From an uncultured Eubacterium sp. (GTDB taxonomy: Bacteria; Bacillota; Clostridia; Lachnospirales; Lachnospiraceae): 64,000 bases of DNA. How positions within the stretch are numbered: the stretch's first letter is position 1; every line of letters starts with the position of its first letter. Shown here piece by piece: positions 33,878 through 43,109 of the stretch. Location of the stretch: NCBI GenBank assembly GCA_945920185.1, contig CAMEJP010000002.1, positions 1 to 64,000 of the forward strand. Reading direction: 5' to 3'. The position numbers and the translations under genes are program-made. A model generated the notes under the pieces. The model did no database searches. It saw only the letters and a list, made by a program, of their open reading frames with translations, and was not told the DNA's origin.

Positions 33878-34540
33878 ATGAAACTGAACATATTGTATGA
33901 GGACAAAAATCTGATAGTGTGCTTCAAACCATCGGGAGTGCCATCGCAAAGCGATAAATCTTTTGATACGGATATGGTATCGGCGGTGCTTTTATATGAG
34001 AGAGAAAATGGCGTCAAAGAGCCGTACTGTGCGCTGATAAACAGACTGGACAAGCCTGTTATGGGTATAGTCCTTATGGCAAAGAATAAAAAGACGGCTG
34101 CTCTTTTGTCGAATACTGATTTTAAAAAGGAATATCTTGCCGTGGTGTCGGGATGTCCTTTGCAAAATTCCGGAGAGTACAGGGATTTTCTTGTAAAAGA
34201 TGGGCGGACTAATACGTCAAAAGTTACCGGTAAGAATACCCCGAATGCAAAGGAAGCAGTGCTTGAGTATGAAGTGCTTGAAACAGACGATAATGAGAGA
34301 ACGCTTGTAAAAATCAGACTTATAACGGGGCGACACCACCAGATAAGAGTGCAGTTTGCACACAGAGGCACACCTTTATGCGGCGATACAAAATATGGCA
34401 TGGAAGACAGAAAATGTAATGGCGTGGCACTCTGCGCTTACAGGCTTACATTTCTTCATCCATACAGACATGAAGAGATGTCTTTTGAAGTAAAGCCTCA
34501 GGGTGAAATATTTGAAAACTTTAAGCTTCTGTCAGATTAG
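33878..34540 (+). CDS. RluA-family pseudouridine synthase
   Basis: A 220-residue RNA pseudouridine synthase. The catalytic aspartate is in INRLDKPVMGIV, a variant of the usual H-R-L-D-x-x-T-S-G motif. Other marks are the N-terminal VCFKPSGVPSQ and the C-terminal TGRHHQIRVQFAHRG and CGDTKYG. No S4 domain. Target rRNA or tRNA position unknown. Start at 33878 follows ACGAGG. Confidence 0.9.
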   Translation: MKLNILYEDKNLIVCFKPSGVPSQSDKSFDTDMVSAVLLYERENGVKEPYCALINRLDKPVMGIVLMAKNKKTAALLSNTDFKKEYLAVVSGCPLQNSGEYRDFLVKDGRTNTSKVTGKNTPNAKEAVLEYEVLETDDNERTLVKIRLITGRHHQIRVQFAHRGTPLCGDTKYGMEDRKCNGVALCAYRLTFLHPYRHEEMSFEVKPQGEIFENFKLLSD

Positions 34541-34545
34541 TCAGG

Positions 34546-34639
34546 GTTTGTGCCGAAACGTCACAAACATCGTACATTGCAGCCGAAAATCTGAAATTTC
34601 GGCGTCCCTTACGATAACGCTTCGGAATGTGAGGTAATT
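34546..34639 (+). repeat. 5'-flank hairpin repeat, long copy A
   Basis: Three hairpins in a row: TTTGTG/CACAAA, CCGAAA/TTTCGG, and a TACGATAACGCTT-centred hairpin ending in CGGAATGTGAGGTAATT, which is the ribosome site of the next gene. Shares about 90 aligned bases of plan with copies at 41642 and 56641. Confidence 0.6.
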
Positions 34640-35389
34640 ATGAGAAAACATAGAAAACAAAAAATATGCGCGGCAGTGCTTATAGCCGCACTTTGCTTTA
34701 CCGGATGTGTAAAGCCTGAAACAAATGACGTAAAAGACACTACGAAGGAGGCACAAAGCACTCAGCCTGCTTCTCAGAGTGTACCTGCAACGCAGGAAGT
34801 AAAGACTGAGCCTCAGACAAAATATACAGGAAATCCAAATCCTGTGACAAAACTTAACTTTTACTGTCCTAATAAGGCTCTAGGAGTCCGCGAGCTGCAA
34901 AAAGGATATGAGGGTCCGTTTACACAGGGCAAGGATATTATAGAGTACCAGATATTTGCAACAGACGCGGAAACCATAAGTGGCGGATATTTTAAGAGAG
35001 TCTGGGAAGAATACTGGAACGGCTATGAAGGTGCGTGGGACTTTAAGATAGGCTATGAAATTAATTTTACCGTAAACGGCACTGAAAAAATCAGCAAAAA
35101 CATATTTTCACCTGCTGACACAGAAAGCTATTTTGACTATATAGAGACATATATGTACGACGATACACATATACCTGAAGGACAGTGGTACAGCCATGTA
35201 ACCGAAAGCCAGATGACGGACGAAGTGCTTTTGACATCAATAAAGCTGACTGCCGGAAAGGAAATAGACAAAGTAGGCGATTTGATAACGGTAACTGCAT
35301 TTGTGTATAAGGACGATAAGGATTTTGACCCGGGTACGGGAAAATATATCGGAACCTGCAGTAAAACAATTACTTATACAAGAAAATAA
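34640..35389 (+). CDS. Putative lipoprotein, unknown function
   Basis: A 249-residue protein with a lipoprotein signal peptide (ICAAVLIAALCFTGC; lipidated Cys about residue 24), then a Thr/Gln/Pro-rich linker (to about 70) and a globular domain without recognised motifs. Likely membrane-anchored outside the cell. Copy A of the hairpin repeat forms its leader. Confidence 0.7.
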   Translation: MRKHRKQKICAAVLIAALCFTGCVKPETNDVKDTTKEAQSTQPASQSVPATQEVKTEPQTKYTGNPNPVTKLNFYCPNKALGVRELQKGYEGPFTQGKDIIEYQIFATDAETISGGYFKRVWEEYWNGYEGAWDFKIGYEINFTVNGTEKISKNIFSPADTESYFDYIETYMYDDTHIPEGQWYSHVTESQMTDEVLLTSIKLTAGKEIDKVGDLITVTAFVYKDDKDFDPGTGKYIGTCSKTITYTRK

Positions 35390-35438
35390 GCATTTTTTAC
35401 GTCAAAATGCACATACTACCCTAAAAAGGGGTGCTGGT

Positions 35439-36467
35439 ATGGAAAAGAAAAGATGGGTAATTGTTTTAAAGATTATAGGAGTGACGCTTGGTGTATATCT
35501 GGTATTCAAATATATACTCGGGCTTGTCGCTCCTTTTATATTGGCATATATATTCGCAGTGCTTATAGAAAAACCTGTAAGATGGCTTCATGAAAAATGG
35601 AAAATAAAGAGAATCGTGTCATCCACCGTAATTATGGTTATATTGGTTGCGGTGCTAGGGGTTGCGATATCATATCTTTGCGGCAAACTTTTTTCGCAGA
35701 TAAGACTGTTTATCAGCAATTATGACACGCTAAGCCGCAGTGTTGATGAAAAAATGTGTACGCTGTGTGAAAATGTGGACTCATATGCAGGGCTTGAAGC
35801 CGGAAGAAGCAAGGAAATGCTTGACAATACTGTTGCAAGCGTAAGGGAAAAACTTACTGACAGCGTAGTGTCAAAGGCGGTCAAGGGAGTAGTGCCGTTT
35901 GGAATATATGTGCTGGGGGCTTTGGGATTCATTGTAATAACGCTTATCGCCACGATTCTTTTCAGTAGCCGCATGGAGAATATAGAGAAAGAGGAAAAAA
36001 ACGGGTTGTTCTCCAAGGAGATAAGCTACGCAAAAAGCAGGCTGTTTTCTATGCTGTTTGCATACATTAAGGCACAGGGCGTGCTTATGATTATAACTGC
36101 CATAATATGTACGGTGGGTTTATATATAACCAAAAATCCTTACGGGCTTTTGCTCGGAATGCTTATCGGTCTTCTTGATGCACTGCCTCTTTTTGGAAGC
36201 GGAACCATTCTTGTGCCGTGGACCATTGTGCAATTCTTCAAAGGCAATTATGTACATGCTGCAATCATATTTACAACTTTCTGTCTGTGTTATATAGTGA
36301 GACAGACTATGGAGCCAAAACTTATGGGAGGCAATTTCGGCGTGTCCTCGCTTGAAATGCTCATAAGCATATATGTGGGACTTTTGCTGTTTGGAATACT
36401 GGGCTTTATGCTTGGTCCTTTTGCATATATCATCATCAAGGAAATATGCAGCGCCCTCTTGTCATAA
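35439..36467 (+). CDS. AI-2E/PerM-family membrane protein
   Basis: A 342-residue protein with seven or eight membrane helices and the family plan of a large soluble loop after the third helix. The C-terminal block (PYGLLLGMLIGLLDALPLFGSG) is typical. Sporulation protein YtvI is a member; in a genome with other sporulation genes this is possible but not shown. Start at 35439 follows AAGGGG; the frame from 35301 overlaps the previous gene. Confidence 0.8.
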   Translation: MEKKRWVIVLKIIGVTLGVYLVFKYILGLVAPFILAYIFAVLIEKPVRWLHEKWKIKRIVSSTVIMVILVAVLGVAISYLCGKLFSQIRLFISNYDTLSRSVDEKMCTLCENVDSYAGLEAGRSKEMLDNTVASVREKLTDSVVSKAVKGVVPFGIYVLGALGFIVITLIATILFSSRMENIEKEEKNGLFSKEISYAKSRLFSMLFAYIKAQGVLMIITAIICTVGLYITKNPYGLLLGMLIGLLDALPLFGSGTILVPWTIVQFFKGNYVHAAIIFTTFCLCYIVRQTMEPKLMGGNFGVSSLEMLISIYVGLLLFGILGFMLGPFAYIIIKEICSALLS

Positions 36468-36469
36468 GG

Positions 36470-36497
36470 TTGCAAATGTGCTATCATAAATTATTAT
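36470..36497 (+). promoter_or_regulatory. Promoter of proS
   Basis: TTGCAA, 16-base spacer, TATTAT, directly after the previous stop. Confidence 0.55.
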
Positions 36498-36560
36498 CTA
36501 TTTGAGACAAAATAATAGTGCGGCGTTGTTACACGACAGTCGCAGGAATGTGAGGAAATT

Positions 36561-37991
36561 ATGGCAGAGAAAAAGTTGGTAGAAGCAATAACCTCTATGG
36601 AGGAGGATTTTGCCCAGTGGTACACTGATGTTGTGAAGAAAGCGGAGCTTATTGATTATTCTGCAGTTAAAGGCTGTATGATTATAAAGCCCGCAGGATA
36701 CGCAATATGGGAAAACATACAGAAAGAGCTTGATGCAAGATTTAAGGCAACAGGCGTTGAAAATGTATATATGCCTCTTTTTATACCGGAAAGCCTGCTT
36801 CAGAAGGAGAAGGACCATGTGGAAGGATTTGCTCCTGAAGTAGCATGGGTTACACAGGGAGGACTTAACCCTCTTCAGGAGAAGTTGTGCGTAAGACCTA
36901 CGTCTGAAACTCTCTTCTGTGATTTTTATAAGAATATAATCGAGTCTTACAGGGATTTGCCAAAGGTATACAATCAGTGGTGCTCTGTAGTAAGATGGGA
37001 GAAGGAAACAAGACCGTTCCTTCGTTCAAGAGAGTTTTTGTGGCAGGAGGGACATACGGCTCATGCCACGGCAGAAGATGCAGAGGCAAGAACAATTCAG
37101 ATGCTTAACTTATATGCAACATTCTGCGAAGAGGTGCTTGCAATACCTGTCATCAAAGGACAGAAGACTGAAAAGGAAAAATTTGCCGGAGCAAAGGATA
37201 CATATACCATAGAAGCTCTTATGCATGACGGAAAAGCGCTTCAGTCAGGTACAAGCCACAATTTCGGAGACGGCTTTGCCAAAGCATTTGGTATACAGTA
37301 CACTGATAAAGACAACACATTAAAATATGTTCATCAGACTTCATGGGGTATGACAACACGACTTATAGGTGCCATTATCATGGTACACGGTGATAACAGC
37401 GGTCTGGTGCTTCCGCCAAGAATCGCTCCCGTTAAGGTATGCATAGTTCCTATTATGCAGAATAAGGAAGGCGTTCTTGACAAAGCATATGAGCTTAAGA
37501 ACAGACTTGAAAGATTCAGTGCAAAAGTTGATGATACGGACAAAACTCCGGGCTGGAAATTTGCAGAGCAGGAGATGAGAGGTATTCCTCTTCGTGTAGA
37601 AGTAGGGCCAAAGGATATAGCAAACAATCAGTGCGTTATCGTAAGACGTGACACAAGAGAAAAGATTGTCTGCTCACTTGATGAGATAGAGAGCACTGTT
37701 GAAACGCTTCTTGAAACAATACAGAAGGATATGCTTGAGCGTGCAAGAAATCACAGGGACTCACATACATATGTGGCAACGACATATGATGAGTTCAAGG
37801 ATATCGTAGCTAATAAGCCTGGTTTTGTTAAGGCTATGTGGTGTATGGACGAGGTATGCGAGAATAAGATAAAAGAGGACACGACAGCTACCTCAAGATG
37901 TATGCCTTTTGAACAGGAACAGATTAGCGATAAATGTGTATGCTGCGGCAGACCGGCAAAGAAAATGGTATACTGGGGCAAGGCGTATTAG
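36561..37991 (+). CDS. proS: Prolyl-tRNA synthetase, archaeal/eukaryote type
   Basis: A 476-residue class II synthetase without the long editing insertion of E. coli ProRS. Seen: motif 2 region ([20 protein letters not shown]), the [11 protein letters not shown] helix, and a C-terminal zinc-binding tail (CMPFEQE ... [18 protein letters not shown]), ending in Tyr as usual for this class. This ProRS class is common in Clostridia. Preceded by the extended AGGAATGTGAGGAAATT ribosome block. Confidence 0.95.
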   Translation: MAEKKLVEAITSMEEDFAQWYTDVVKKAELIDYSAVKGCMIIKPAGYAIWENIQKELDARFKATGVENVYMPLFIPESLLQKEKDHVEGFAPEVAWVTQGGLNPLQEKLCVRPTSETLFCDFYKNIIESYRDLPKVYNQWCSVVRWEKETRPFLRSREFLWQEGHTAHATAEDAEARTIQMLNLYATFCEEVLAIPVIKGQKTEKEKFAGAKDTYTIEALMHDGKALQSGTSHNFGDGFAKAFGIQYTDKDNTLKYVHQTSWGMTTRLIGAIIMVHGDNSGLVLPPRIAPVKVCIVPIMQNKEGVLDKAYELKNRLERFSAKVDDTDKTPGWKFAEQEMRGIPLRVEVGPKDIANNQCVIVRRDTREKIVCSLDEIESTVETLLETIQKDMLERARNHRDSHTYVATTYDEFKDIVANKPGFVKAMWCMDEVCENKIKEDTTATSRCMPFEQEQISDKCVCCGRPAKKMVYWGKAY

Positions 37992-38040
37992 GAGATAATG
38001 ATATCAGTGCCTACGTTTTGGCTTTGGAATTGAGGTAATT

Positions 38041-39258
38041 ATGAAGATAAATATGCCGCAGGCGGCACAGGATATAATAAATACTTTAACCGAACACGGA
38101 TACGAGGCATACATTGTCGGCGGATGTGTGAGGGACGTGGTGCTTGGCAGACAGCCGGAGGATTGGGATATAACCACTTCAGCACCGCCTCTTACGGTAA
38201 AGAATCTTTTCAGACGTACGGTTGATACCGGACTTAAGCACGGTACGGTAACAGTTATGCTGGGAAAGACCGGATATGAGGTAACCACATACAGAATTGA
38301 CGGCGAGTACAGGGATGGAAGGCATCCTGACAGCGTAGAGTTTACGGCAAATCTTTTGGAAGACTTAAAAAGGCGTGACTTTACGATAAATGCCATGGCA
38401 TATAATGACAAAGAAGGCATTGTGGACGCATTTAACGGACTCGGGGATATTGAAAGAAAGGTTGTAAGATGCGTGGGAAATGCTTCTCACAGATTTACGG
38501 AAGACGCTCTCAGGATGATGAGAGCCATACGGTTTTCCGCACAGCTTTCTTTTGATATAGAAGAAGATACAGGAAACGCAGTAAGAAAGCTTTCGCATAC
38601 CATTTCAAAAGTAAGTGCCGAGAGAATACAGACAGAACTTACGAAAACGCTTTGCTCAGGTCATCCCGATTATGTATTTTTGTTTGAGGATTACGGACTT
38701 AGTCCATACATTCTTCCCGTGCTTGACAGGCTGACCAAAGCCGGAAAGAGAGAACTTTCAAAGAGGATTCTTTTAAATCTTCCAAGCGATACGGTGTTAA
38801 GGTATGCTGCGCTTCTTTATGATGAAGGAGAAAGTGAGGCAGAAAAAGTGCTTCGGGAACTTCGTTTTGACAACAGGACGGTAAGTGCGGTGTCAAAGCT
38901 TGCCATGTATGCAAAACTGCCCCTTGTAAATGATGAAGCAAAAATCCGAAAAAACCTTAATATATGCGGACCTGACATATACGAAAAGCTGCTTTTGCTT
39001 CGTGAGGCAATAAGTATTGCCGTGTGTGAGGATACACAGATATATGAAGATATAAGAAGTACGCTTAACATGATATTTGAACGGGGGGACTGTTACAGTC
39101 TTAGTATGCTTAAATTTTCGGGGAAAGACCTTATCGCCATGGGGATAAAAGACGGAAAACAGATTGGATATATCCTCAACGTGCTTCTGGATGAGGTCAT
39201 AGAGCATCCGGAGAAAAATGATTTTGAAACTTTAAAGGCAATGGCAAAATGTTCATAA
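38041..39258 (+). CDS. cca: CCA-adding tRNA nucleotidyltransferase
   Basis: A 405-residue class II nucleotidyltransferase that adds or repairs the 3' CCA of tRNAs. Seen: GGCVRDVVLG, the metal-binding EDWDITT, KHGTVTV, RRDFTINAMAYN and the neck/body segment. In most bacterial homologues an HD domain follows; here the matching place reads LRYAALLYDEGES, so the HD pair is lost. Ends 61 bases before a CotS-like gene. Confidence 0.92.
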   Translation: MKINMPQAAQDIINTLTEHGYEAYIVGGCVRDVVLGRQPEDWDITTSAPPLTVKNLFRRTVDTGLKHGTVTVMLGKTGYEVTTYRIDGEYRDGRHPDSVEFTANLLEDLKRRDFTINAMAYNDKEGIVDAFNGLGDIERKVVRCVGNASHRFTEDALRMMRAIRFSAQLSFDIEEDTGNAVRKLSHTISKVSAERIQTELTKTLCSGHPDYVFLFEDYGLSPYILPVLDRLTKAGKRELSKRILLNLPSDTVLRYAALLYDEGESEAEKVLRELRFDNRTVSAVSKLAMYAKLPLVNDEAKIRKNLNICGPDIYEKLLLLREAISIAVCEDTQIYEDIRSTLNMIFERGDCYSLSMLKFSGKDLIAMGIKDGKQIGYILNVLLDEVIEHPEKNDFETLKAMAKCS

Positions 39259-39260
39259 AT

Positions 39261-39320
39261 AAATGCTTCCACTCATATTAATGATATATCAGAAAATCGA
39301 TATATGAGGAGGAAGCATTT
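39261..39320 (+). promoter_or_regulatory. Hairpin masking ribosome site and start of CotS-like gene
   Basis: AAATGCTTCC and CTCATAT on the left pair with ATATGAG and GGAAGCATTT on the right. The right arm contains the GAGGAGGAA ribosome site and the first base of the TTG start codon. It may act as a translation switch, and perhaps also a weak terminator for cca (only TTTT follows). Confidence 0.55.
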
Positions 39321-40312
39321 TGGCTGTCAATTTAACAGATGTTTTGGAAAAATATGATTTGAATATATATGGTATCAAAAAGACGAGAGGTGCTTATGCG
39401 GTGGATACCGATAGGGGTTTAAGGCTTTTGTGCGAGTGCAATAAGGGTGACAGCGTGGTAGATATGCTTCACAGTCTGCAACAGTGTCTTGCAGAGCAGG
39501 GATTTGGAAATGTTGATTTTATAGTAAAGAATGCAGAAGGAAATCTTGTGACGGAGGATGAAGAACACAGACGTTATATTCTGAAAGAGTGGTTTGATGC
39601 AAAGGAATGTGACATAACGGATGAAGAACAGGTATTGTCATGTGTAAGGCAGCTTGCGAAGCTTCATAATGTGTTTGGAACGGTAAGGGAAAGAAAACGT
39701 TATACCGGAAGGCTTTATGATATGGCAGGAGAGTATGACAGGCACACAAGAGAGCTTAGAAAGACAAGCGGATACATACGGAATAAACGTGTAAAGAATG
39801 AGTTTGAGCTGCTGGCGGGAAACAATATAGGAAAATTTGTGGAGGACGCTTCGCTTGCTTCAAGGATGCTTTGTGAAAATGATTACGAGGAAAGGCTTAA
39901 GGCTGCAAAGGAAAATATGGAGCTGTGTCACGGTGACTATAATTATCACAATGTTCTTTTTAACAATGATTTTGTGGCGGTGACCGATTTTGAAAATGTG
40001 GGATGCGGTATGCAGATAGGCGATCTTTATACTTTTATGAGAAAGATACTTGAGAAATGTGACTGGGACATTGAGTTTGGCAGGCGTATGCTTTACGAGT
40101 ACATAAACATAAAACCCATAACATGCCGTGATATGAATATTTTGGCGGCATTTTTTATATATCCCGAAAAATTGTGGAAAGTAATAAATGTGTACTTTAA
40201 CAGAAAAAAATCACTTGTGCTTCAGAAAAATATGGATAAATTAAAGGTTTGCATAAGGCAGAGGGAATTAAAAAACTTGTTTGTTCAGGAATTGTTGCAA
40301 ACTAAGGTTTAA
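39320..40312 (+). CDS. CotS-family spore coat protein
   Basis: A 330-residue protein with an aminoglycoside-phosphotransferase/choline-kinase-like fold, as in the CotS/CotI spore coat family. Kinase-like blocks: LCHGDYNYHNVLF (catalytic loop) and AVTDFENVGCG (metal-binding). The start is a TTG with GAGGAGG in the usual place. CotS proteins are laid down in the spore coat; CotI-like members glycosylate or phosphorylate coat proteins. Fits the other sporulation genes in the window. Confidence 0.85.
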   Translation: MAVNLTDVLEKYDLNIYGIKKTRGAYAVDTDRGLRLLCECNKGDSVVDMLHSLQQCLAEQGFGNVDFIVKNAEGNLVTEDEEHRRYILKEWFDAKECDITDEEQVLSCVRQLAKLHNVFGTVRERKRYTGRLYDMAGEYDRHTRELRKTSGYIRNKRVKNEFELLAGNNIGKFVEDASLASRMLCENDYEERLKAAKENMELCHGDYNYHNVLFNNDFVAVTDFENVGCGMQIGDLYTFMRKILEKCDWDIEFGRRMLYEYINIKPITCRDMNILAAFFIYPEKLWKVINVYFNRKKSLVLQKNMDKLKVCIRQRELKNLFVQELLQTKV

Positions 40313-40323
40313 TATGTTAAAAT
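40295..40323 (+). promoter_or_regulatory. Promoter of PEGA lipoprotein gene
   Basis: TTGCAA, 17-base spacer, TAAAAT; lies over the end of the CotS-like gene. Confidence 0.6.
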
Positions 40324-40375
40324 TTATTTAAGAATAAAATTAATATGGTATTTTACGCTCAGAATAGAGGTAGAT

Positions 40376-41590
40376 ATGAAAAGACAAAGGCTTATTATAG
40401 GAGCATTTCTCATCGTACTTATAATAGCTATGTGCGCCTGCGATAACGGCAGCGGGAAAAATGACACTGTCATAGGAAACGACGTGTTGATGCTTGGAAA
40501 AGGCGATGAAAAGGCAAGTACATCGGATAGGGAAGATGGAGTTGTGGACATAGTGGCTGTGATAACAGGCGTAGACACATCCAAAAAGACGTTAAATGCC
40601 AAAACGGTTGTATTGGAAGGAAATCACAGTGAATACAACGCAAGCCAAAAGGAGTATGCACTTAAGTATTCGGGAAGTACCGATATAAAGGATGCTTATG
40701 GGAAGGCTATCTCGGCAGGTCAGTTGAAATGCGGAAATATAGTAAATGTAGTATATGATTCAAATACAGACAAGATTGAAAGCATTGAGATTTCAAAGGA
40801 ATTTTTTGAAATCAAAGGTGTTACCGGTGTAAATGTGTCAAAGACCGGAAAGACACTTGCGTATGGCAAGAGTACATACAGCTACAGCGATTATACACTG
40901 GCGTTCGATAAAGAAGATACGATGAATATTTCGGATGTCAGCCCGGAGGATGTCATAACGCTTAGAGGCATAGGAAACAAGGTATACTCTATAACCCTTG
41001 AAAAAGGACACGGAACCATAAAACTTTCGGGGTATACGCAGTTTTTGGGCGGATACATTGAGATAGGAGACAGTAAGGTTTTAAAAGTCGTTGAGGATAT
41101 GTCTATAACCGTTACGGAAGGCACTTACAGGGTAATCATCTCAAAGGGTGACGTTACAGCCACCAGGAACATTACGGTGGAGCGGGGGAAAACCGCACTT
41201 GCCGAGTTTGACGAATACCTTCAAAATCCCGCGAAGCAGGGCAGCATAGAATTTGTCCTTAAGCCTGACAATGCAAAGCTATACGTAGACGGAGTTAAGG
41301 TGGATACAAAAGAGTTGGTGGCACTGACTTACGGGGTTCACACCTTTACGGTTGTTGCAACCGGTTATGACAATTATATAGCGACATTTGTTGTTGATTC
41401 TCCGTACGAGAAACTGACCATAGATATGGACAACAATTCTTCAAAGAATGAAAGCACTACTAAGCAAAACAGCAGTACAAAAAGTCAGACGACAACTAAG
41501 GCTTCATCGTCATCAACCACACGGCATCAGTTGTCGACAAACCCGAGTACGACAAGTGTGTCTAACATACTTGACAAATTATTTAATTAG
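40376..41590 (+). CDS. PEGA-domain lipoprotein
   Basis: A 404-residue surface protein: signal peptide with lipobox-like IIAMCAC (Cys about residue 22), a beta-rich body, and a PEGA domain (GSIEFVLKPDNAKLYVDGVK, about 295-360) with the usual GVHTFTVVATGYDNY ending. The last 45 residues are Ser/Thr-rich, a probable low-complexity tail. PEGA domains occur on surface-layer and sugar-associated proteins; no enzyme motif is seen. Confidence 0.75.
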   Translation: MKRQRLIIGAFLIVLIIAMCACDNGSGKNDTVIGNDVLMLGKGDEKASTSDREDGVVDIVAVITGVDTSKKTLNAKTVVLEGNHSEYNASQKEYALKYSGSTDIKDAYGKAISAGQLKCGNIVNVVYDSNTDKIESIEISKEFFEIKGVTGVNVSKTGKTLAYGKSTYSYSDYTLAFDKEDTMNISDVSPEDVITLRGIGNKVYSITLEKGHGTIKLSGYTQFLGGYIEIGDSKVLKVVEDMSITVTEGTYRVIISKGDVTATRNITVERGKTALAEFDEYLQNPAKQGSIEFVLKPDNAKLYVDGVKVDTKELVALTYGVHTFTVVATGYDNYIATFVVDSPYEKLTIDMDNNSSKNESTTKQNSSTKSQTTTKASSSSTTRHQLSTNPSTTSVSNILDKLFN

Positions 41591-41618
41591 AAAAATTAAT
41601 TCTGAATAGGAGAAAAAG

Positions 41619-41730
41619 ATAATGCTTGCATTATCTTTATCGAGTTTGTGCCGAAGCGTCACAAACATCGGATATCGCGACCGCAAATCGGTGATTTGCG
41701 GCACATTCCTTCGCTAACGCTTCGGAATAG
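41619..41730 (+). other. Possible leader peptide ORF before glmM
   Basis: A GAATAGGAG ribosome-like site at about 41604 is followed by ATG at 41622 and about 29 codons, ending in TAA inside the glmM leader (MLALSLSSLC ...). The same GAATAGGAG motif appears again before glmM. A hairpin AAAGATAATGC/GCATTATCTTT overlaps the start. It may only be a duplicate of the ribosome site. Confidence 0.3.
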
Positions 41731-41738
41731 GAGAAAAA
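41642..41738 (+). repeat. 5'-flank hairpin repeat, long copy B
   Basis: TTTGTG/CACAAA, CCGCAAAT/ATTTGCGG, and ATTCC-TTCGCTAACGCTTC-GGAAT, ending in AGGAG before the glmM ATG. Same order and spacing as copy A at 34546, with paired stem changes. Confidence 0.65.
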
Positions 41739-43082
41739 ATGGGAAAATATTTTGGAACAGACGGCTTCAGAGGAGAAGCAAACGTAGGGCTTACCGTAGA
41801 ACACGCATACAAGGTAGGCAGATTTTTGGGCTGGTACTTTGGCAGGGAAAAGAAATGTAATGTCGTAATCGGAAAAGATACGAGAAGAAGCAGCTATATG
41901 TTTGAGTATTCGCTTGTGGCAGGACTCACGGCATCAGGTGCGGATGTTTACCTTCTTCATGTCACTACGACACCTAGCGTATCATATGTGGTAAGGACAG
42001 AAGATTTTGACTGTGGCATTATGATTTCGGCAAGCCATAATCCTTTCTATGACAACGGAATAAAGCTTATAAACGATAAGGGCGAGAAAATGCAGGAGTC
42101 AGTTATAGAAAAGATTGAGCAGTATATTGACGGCAAAACGGAGGAGATACCTTTTGCACTGAAGGAGAATATAGGCCGTACCGTGGATTATGCAGCAGGC
42201 CGTAACCGCTATATGGGATATCTTATATCACTTGCCGTAAATTCATACAAGGGCATGAGAGTGGGACTTGACTGTGCAAACGGTTCGTCAAGTGCCATTG
42301 CAAAGAGCATATTTGACGCTCTCGGAGCAAAGACTTATGTCATAAATAACGAGCCTGACGGAACAAATATCAATGAAAACTGCGGTTCGACTCATATAGA
42401 GGCGTTACAGGAGCTTGTTGTCAGGGAGGGACTTGACGTAGGCTTTGCTTATGACGGAGATGCCGACAGATGTCTTTGCGTCGATGAAAAGGGTAATGTT
42501 GTAAACGGCGATTTGATTTTGTACATTTACGGAACATATATGAAGGAGAGGGGAAAGCTTCTCAACAATACGGTAGTTACTACGGTTATGTCAAATTTCG
42601 GACTTTACAAGGCATTTGACGCAGCAGGCATAGAGTATGAGAAGACGGCTGTAGGCGATAAATATGTATATGAAAATATGATTACCAACGGTCACAGACT
42701 CGGAGGAGAACAGTCAGGACACATTATATTCAGCAAATATGCGTCAACAGGTGACGGCATACTGACATCAATTAAGATGATGGAGGTAATGTTAGCTAAG
42801 AAGAAGAAGCTGTCAGAGCTTGCAATGCCTGTAACAATATACCCTCAGCTCCTAAAAAATATCAGAGTTAAGGACAAGGCAGAAGTAAAAGAGGACAAGG
42901 ATGTAAAGGCGGCCGTAAACGCTGTGGCAGAGGCACTTGGAGATGACGGCAGAATACTTGTGAGAGAGAGCGGTACTGAGCCTCTGATACGTGTTATGGT
43001 AGAGGCAAAGTCACAGGAAGTGTGCGAAAAGTACGTGGACAGTGTGGTAAATGTCATAAAGCAAAAAGGATATGAGTGCTGA
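41739..43082 (+). CDS. glmM: Phosphoglucosamine mutase
   Basis: A 447-residue phosphohexomutase that makes glucosamine-1-phosphate for UDP-GlcNAc. The phosphoserine is Ser98 in ISASHNP; the metal loop is YDGDADR; the sugar-binding GGEQSGH and the C-terminal RESGTEPLIRVM are present. The N-terminal GTDGFRGEANVGLT marks it as GlmM. It lies just before a sugar-nucleotide gene. Confidence 0.93.
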   Translation: MGKYFGTDGFRGEANVGLTVEHAYKVGRFLGWYFGREKKCNVVIGKDTRRSSYMFEYSLVAGLTASGADVYLLHVTTTPSVSYVVRTEDFDCGIMISASHNPFYDNGIKLINDKGEKMQESVIEKIEQYIDGKTEEIPFALKENIGRTVDYAAGRNRYMGYLISLAVNSYKGMRVGLDCANGSSSAIAKSIFDALGAKTYVINNEPDGTNINENCGSTHIEALQELVVREGLDVGFAYDGDADRCLCVDEKGNVVNGDLILYIYGTYMKERGKLLNNTVVTTVMSNFGLYKAFDAAGIEYEKTAVGDKYVYENMITNGHRLGGEQSGHIIFSKYASTGDGILTSIKMMEVMLAKKKKLSELAMPVTIYPQLLKNIRVKDKAEVKEDKDVKAAVNAVAEALGDDGRILVRESGTEPLIRVMVEAKSQEVCEKYVDSVVNVIKQKGYEC

Positions 43083-43109
43083 TTTTTGCACTTAGGAATG
43101 GAGAAAGAT

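Noticed and set aside
34640-35389. Substrate-binding lipoprotein of an ABC importer
   Set aside because: Lipobox is present, but no permease or ATPase adjoins it and the domain shows no solute-binding signature.
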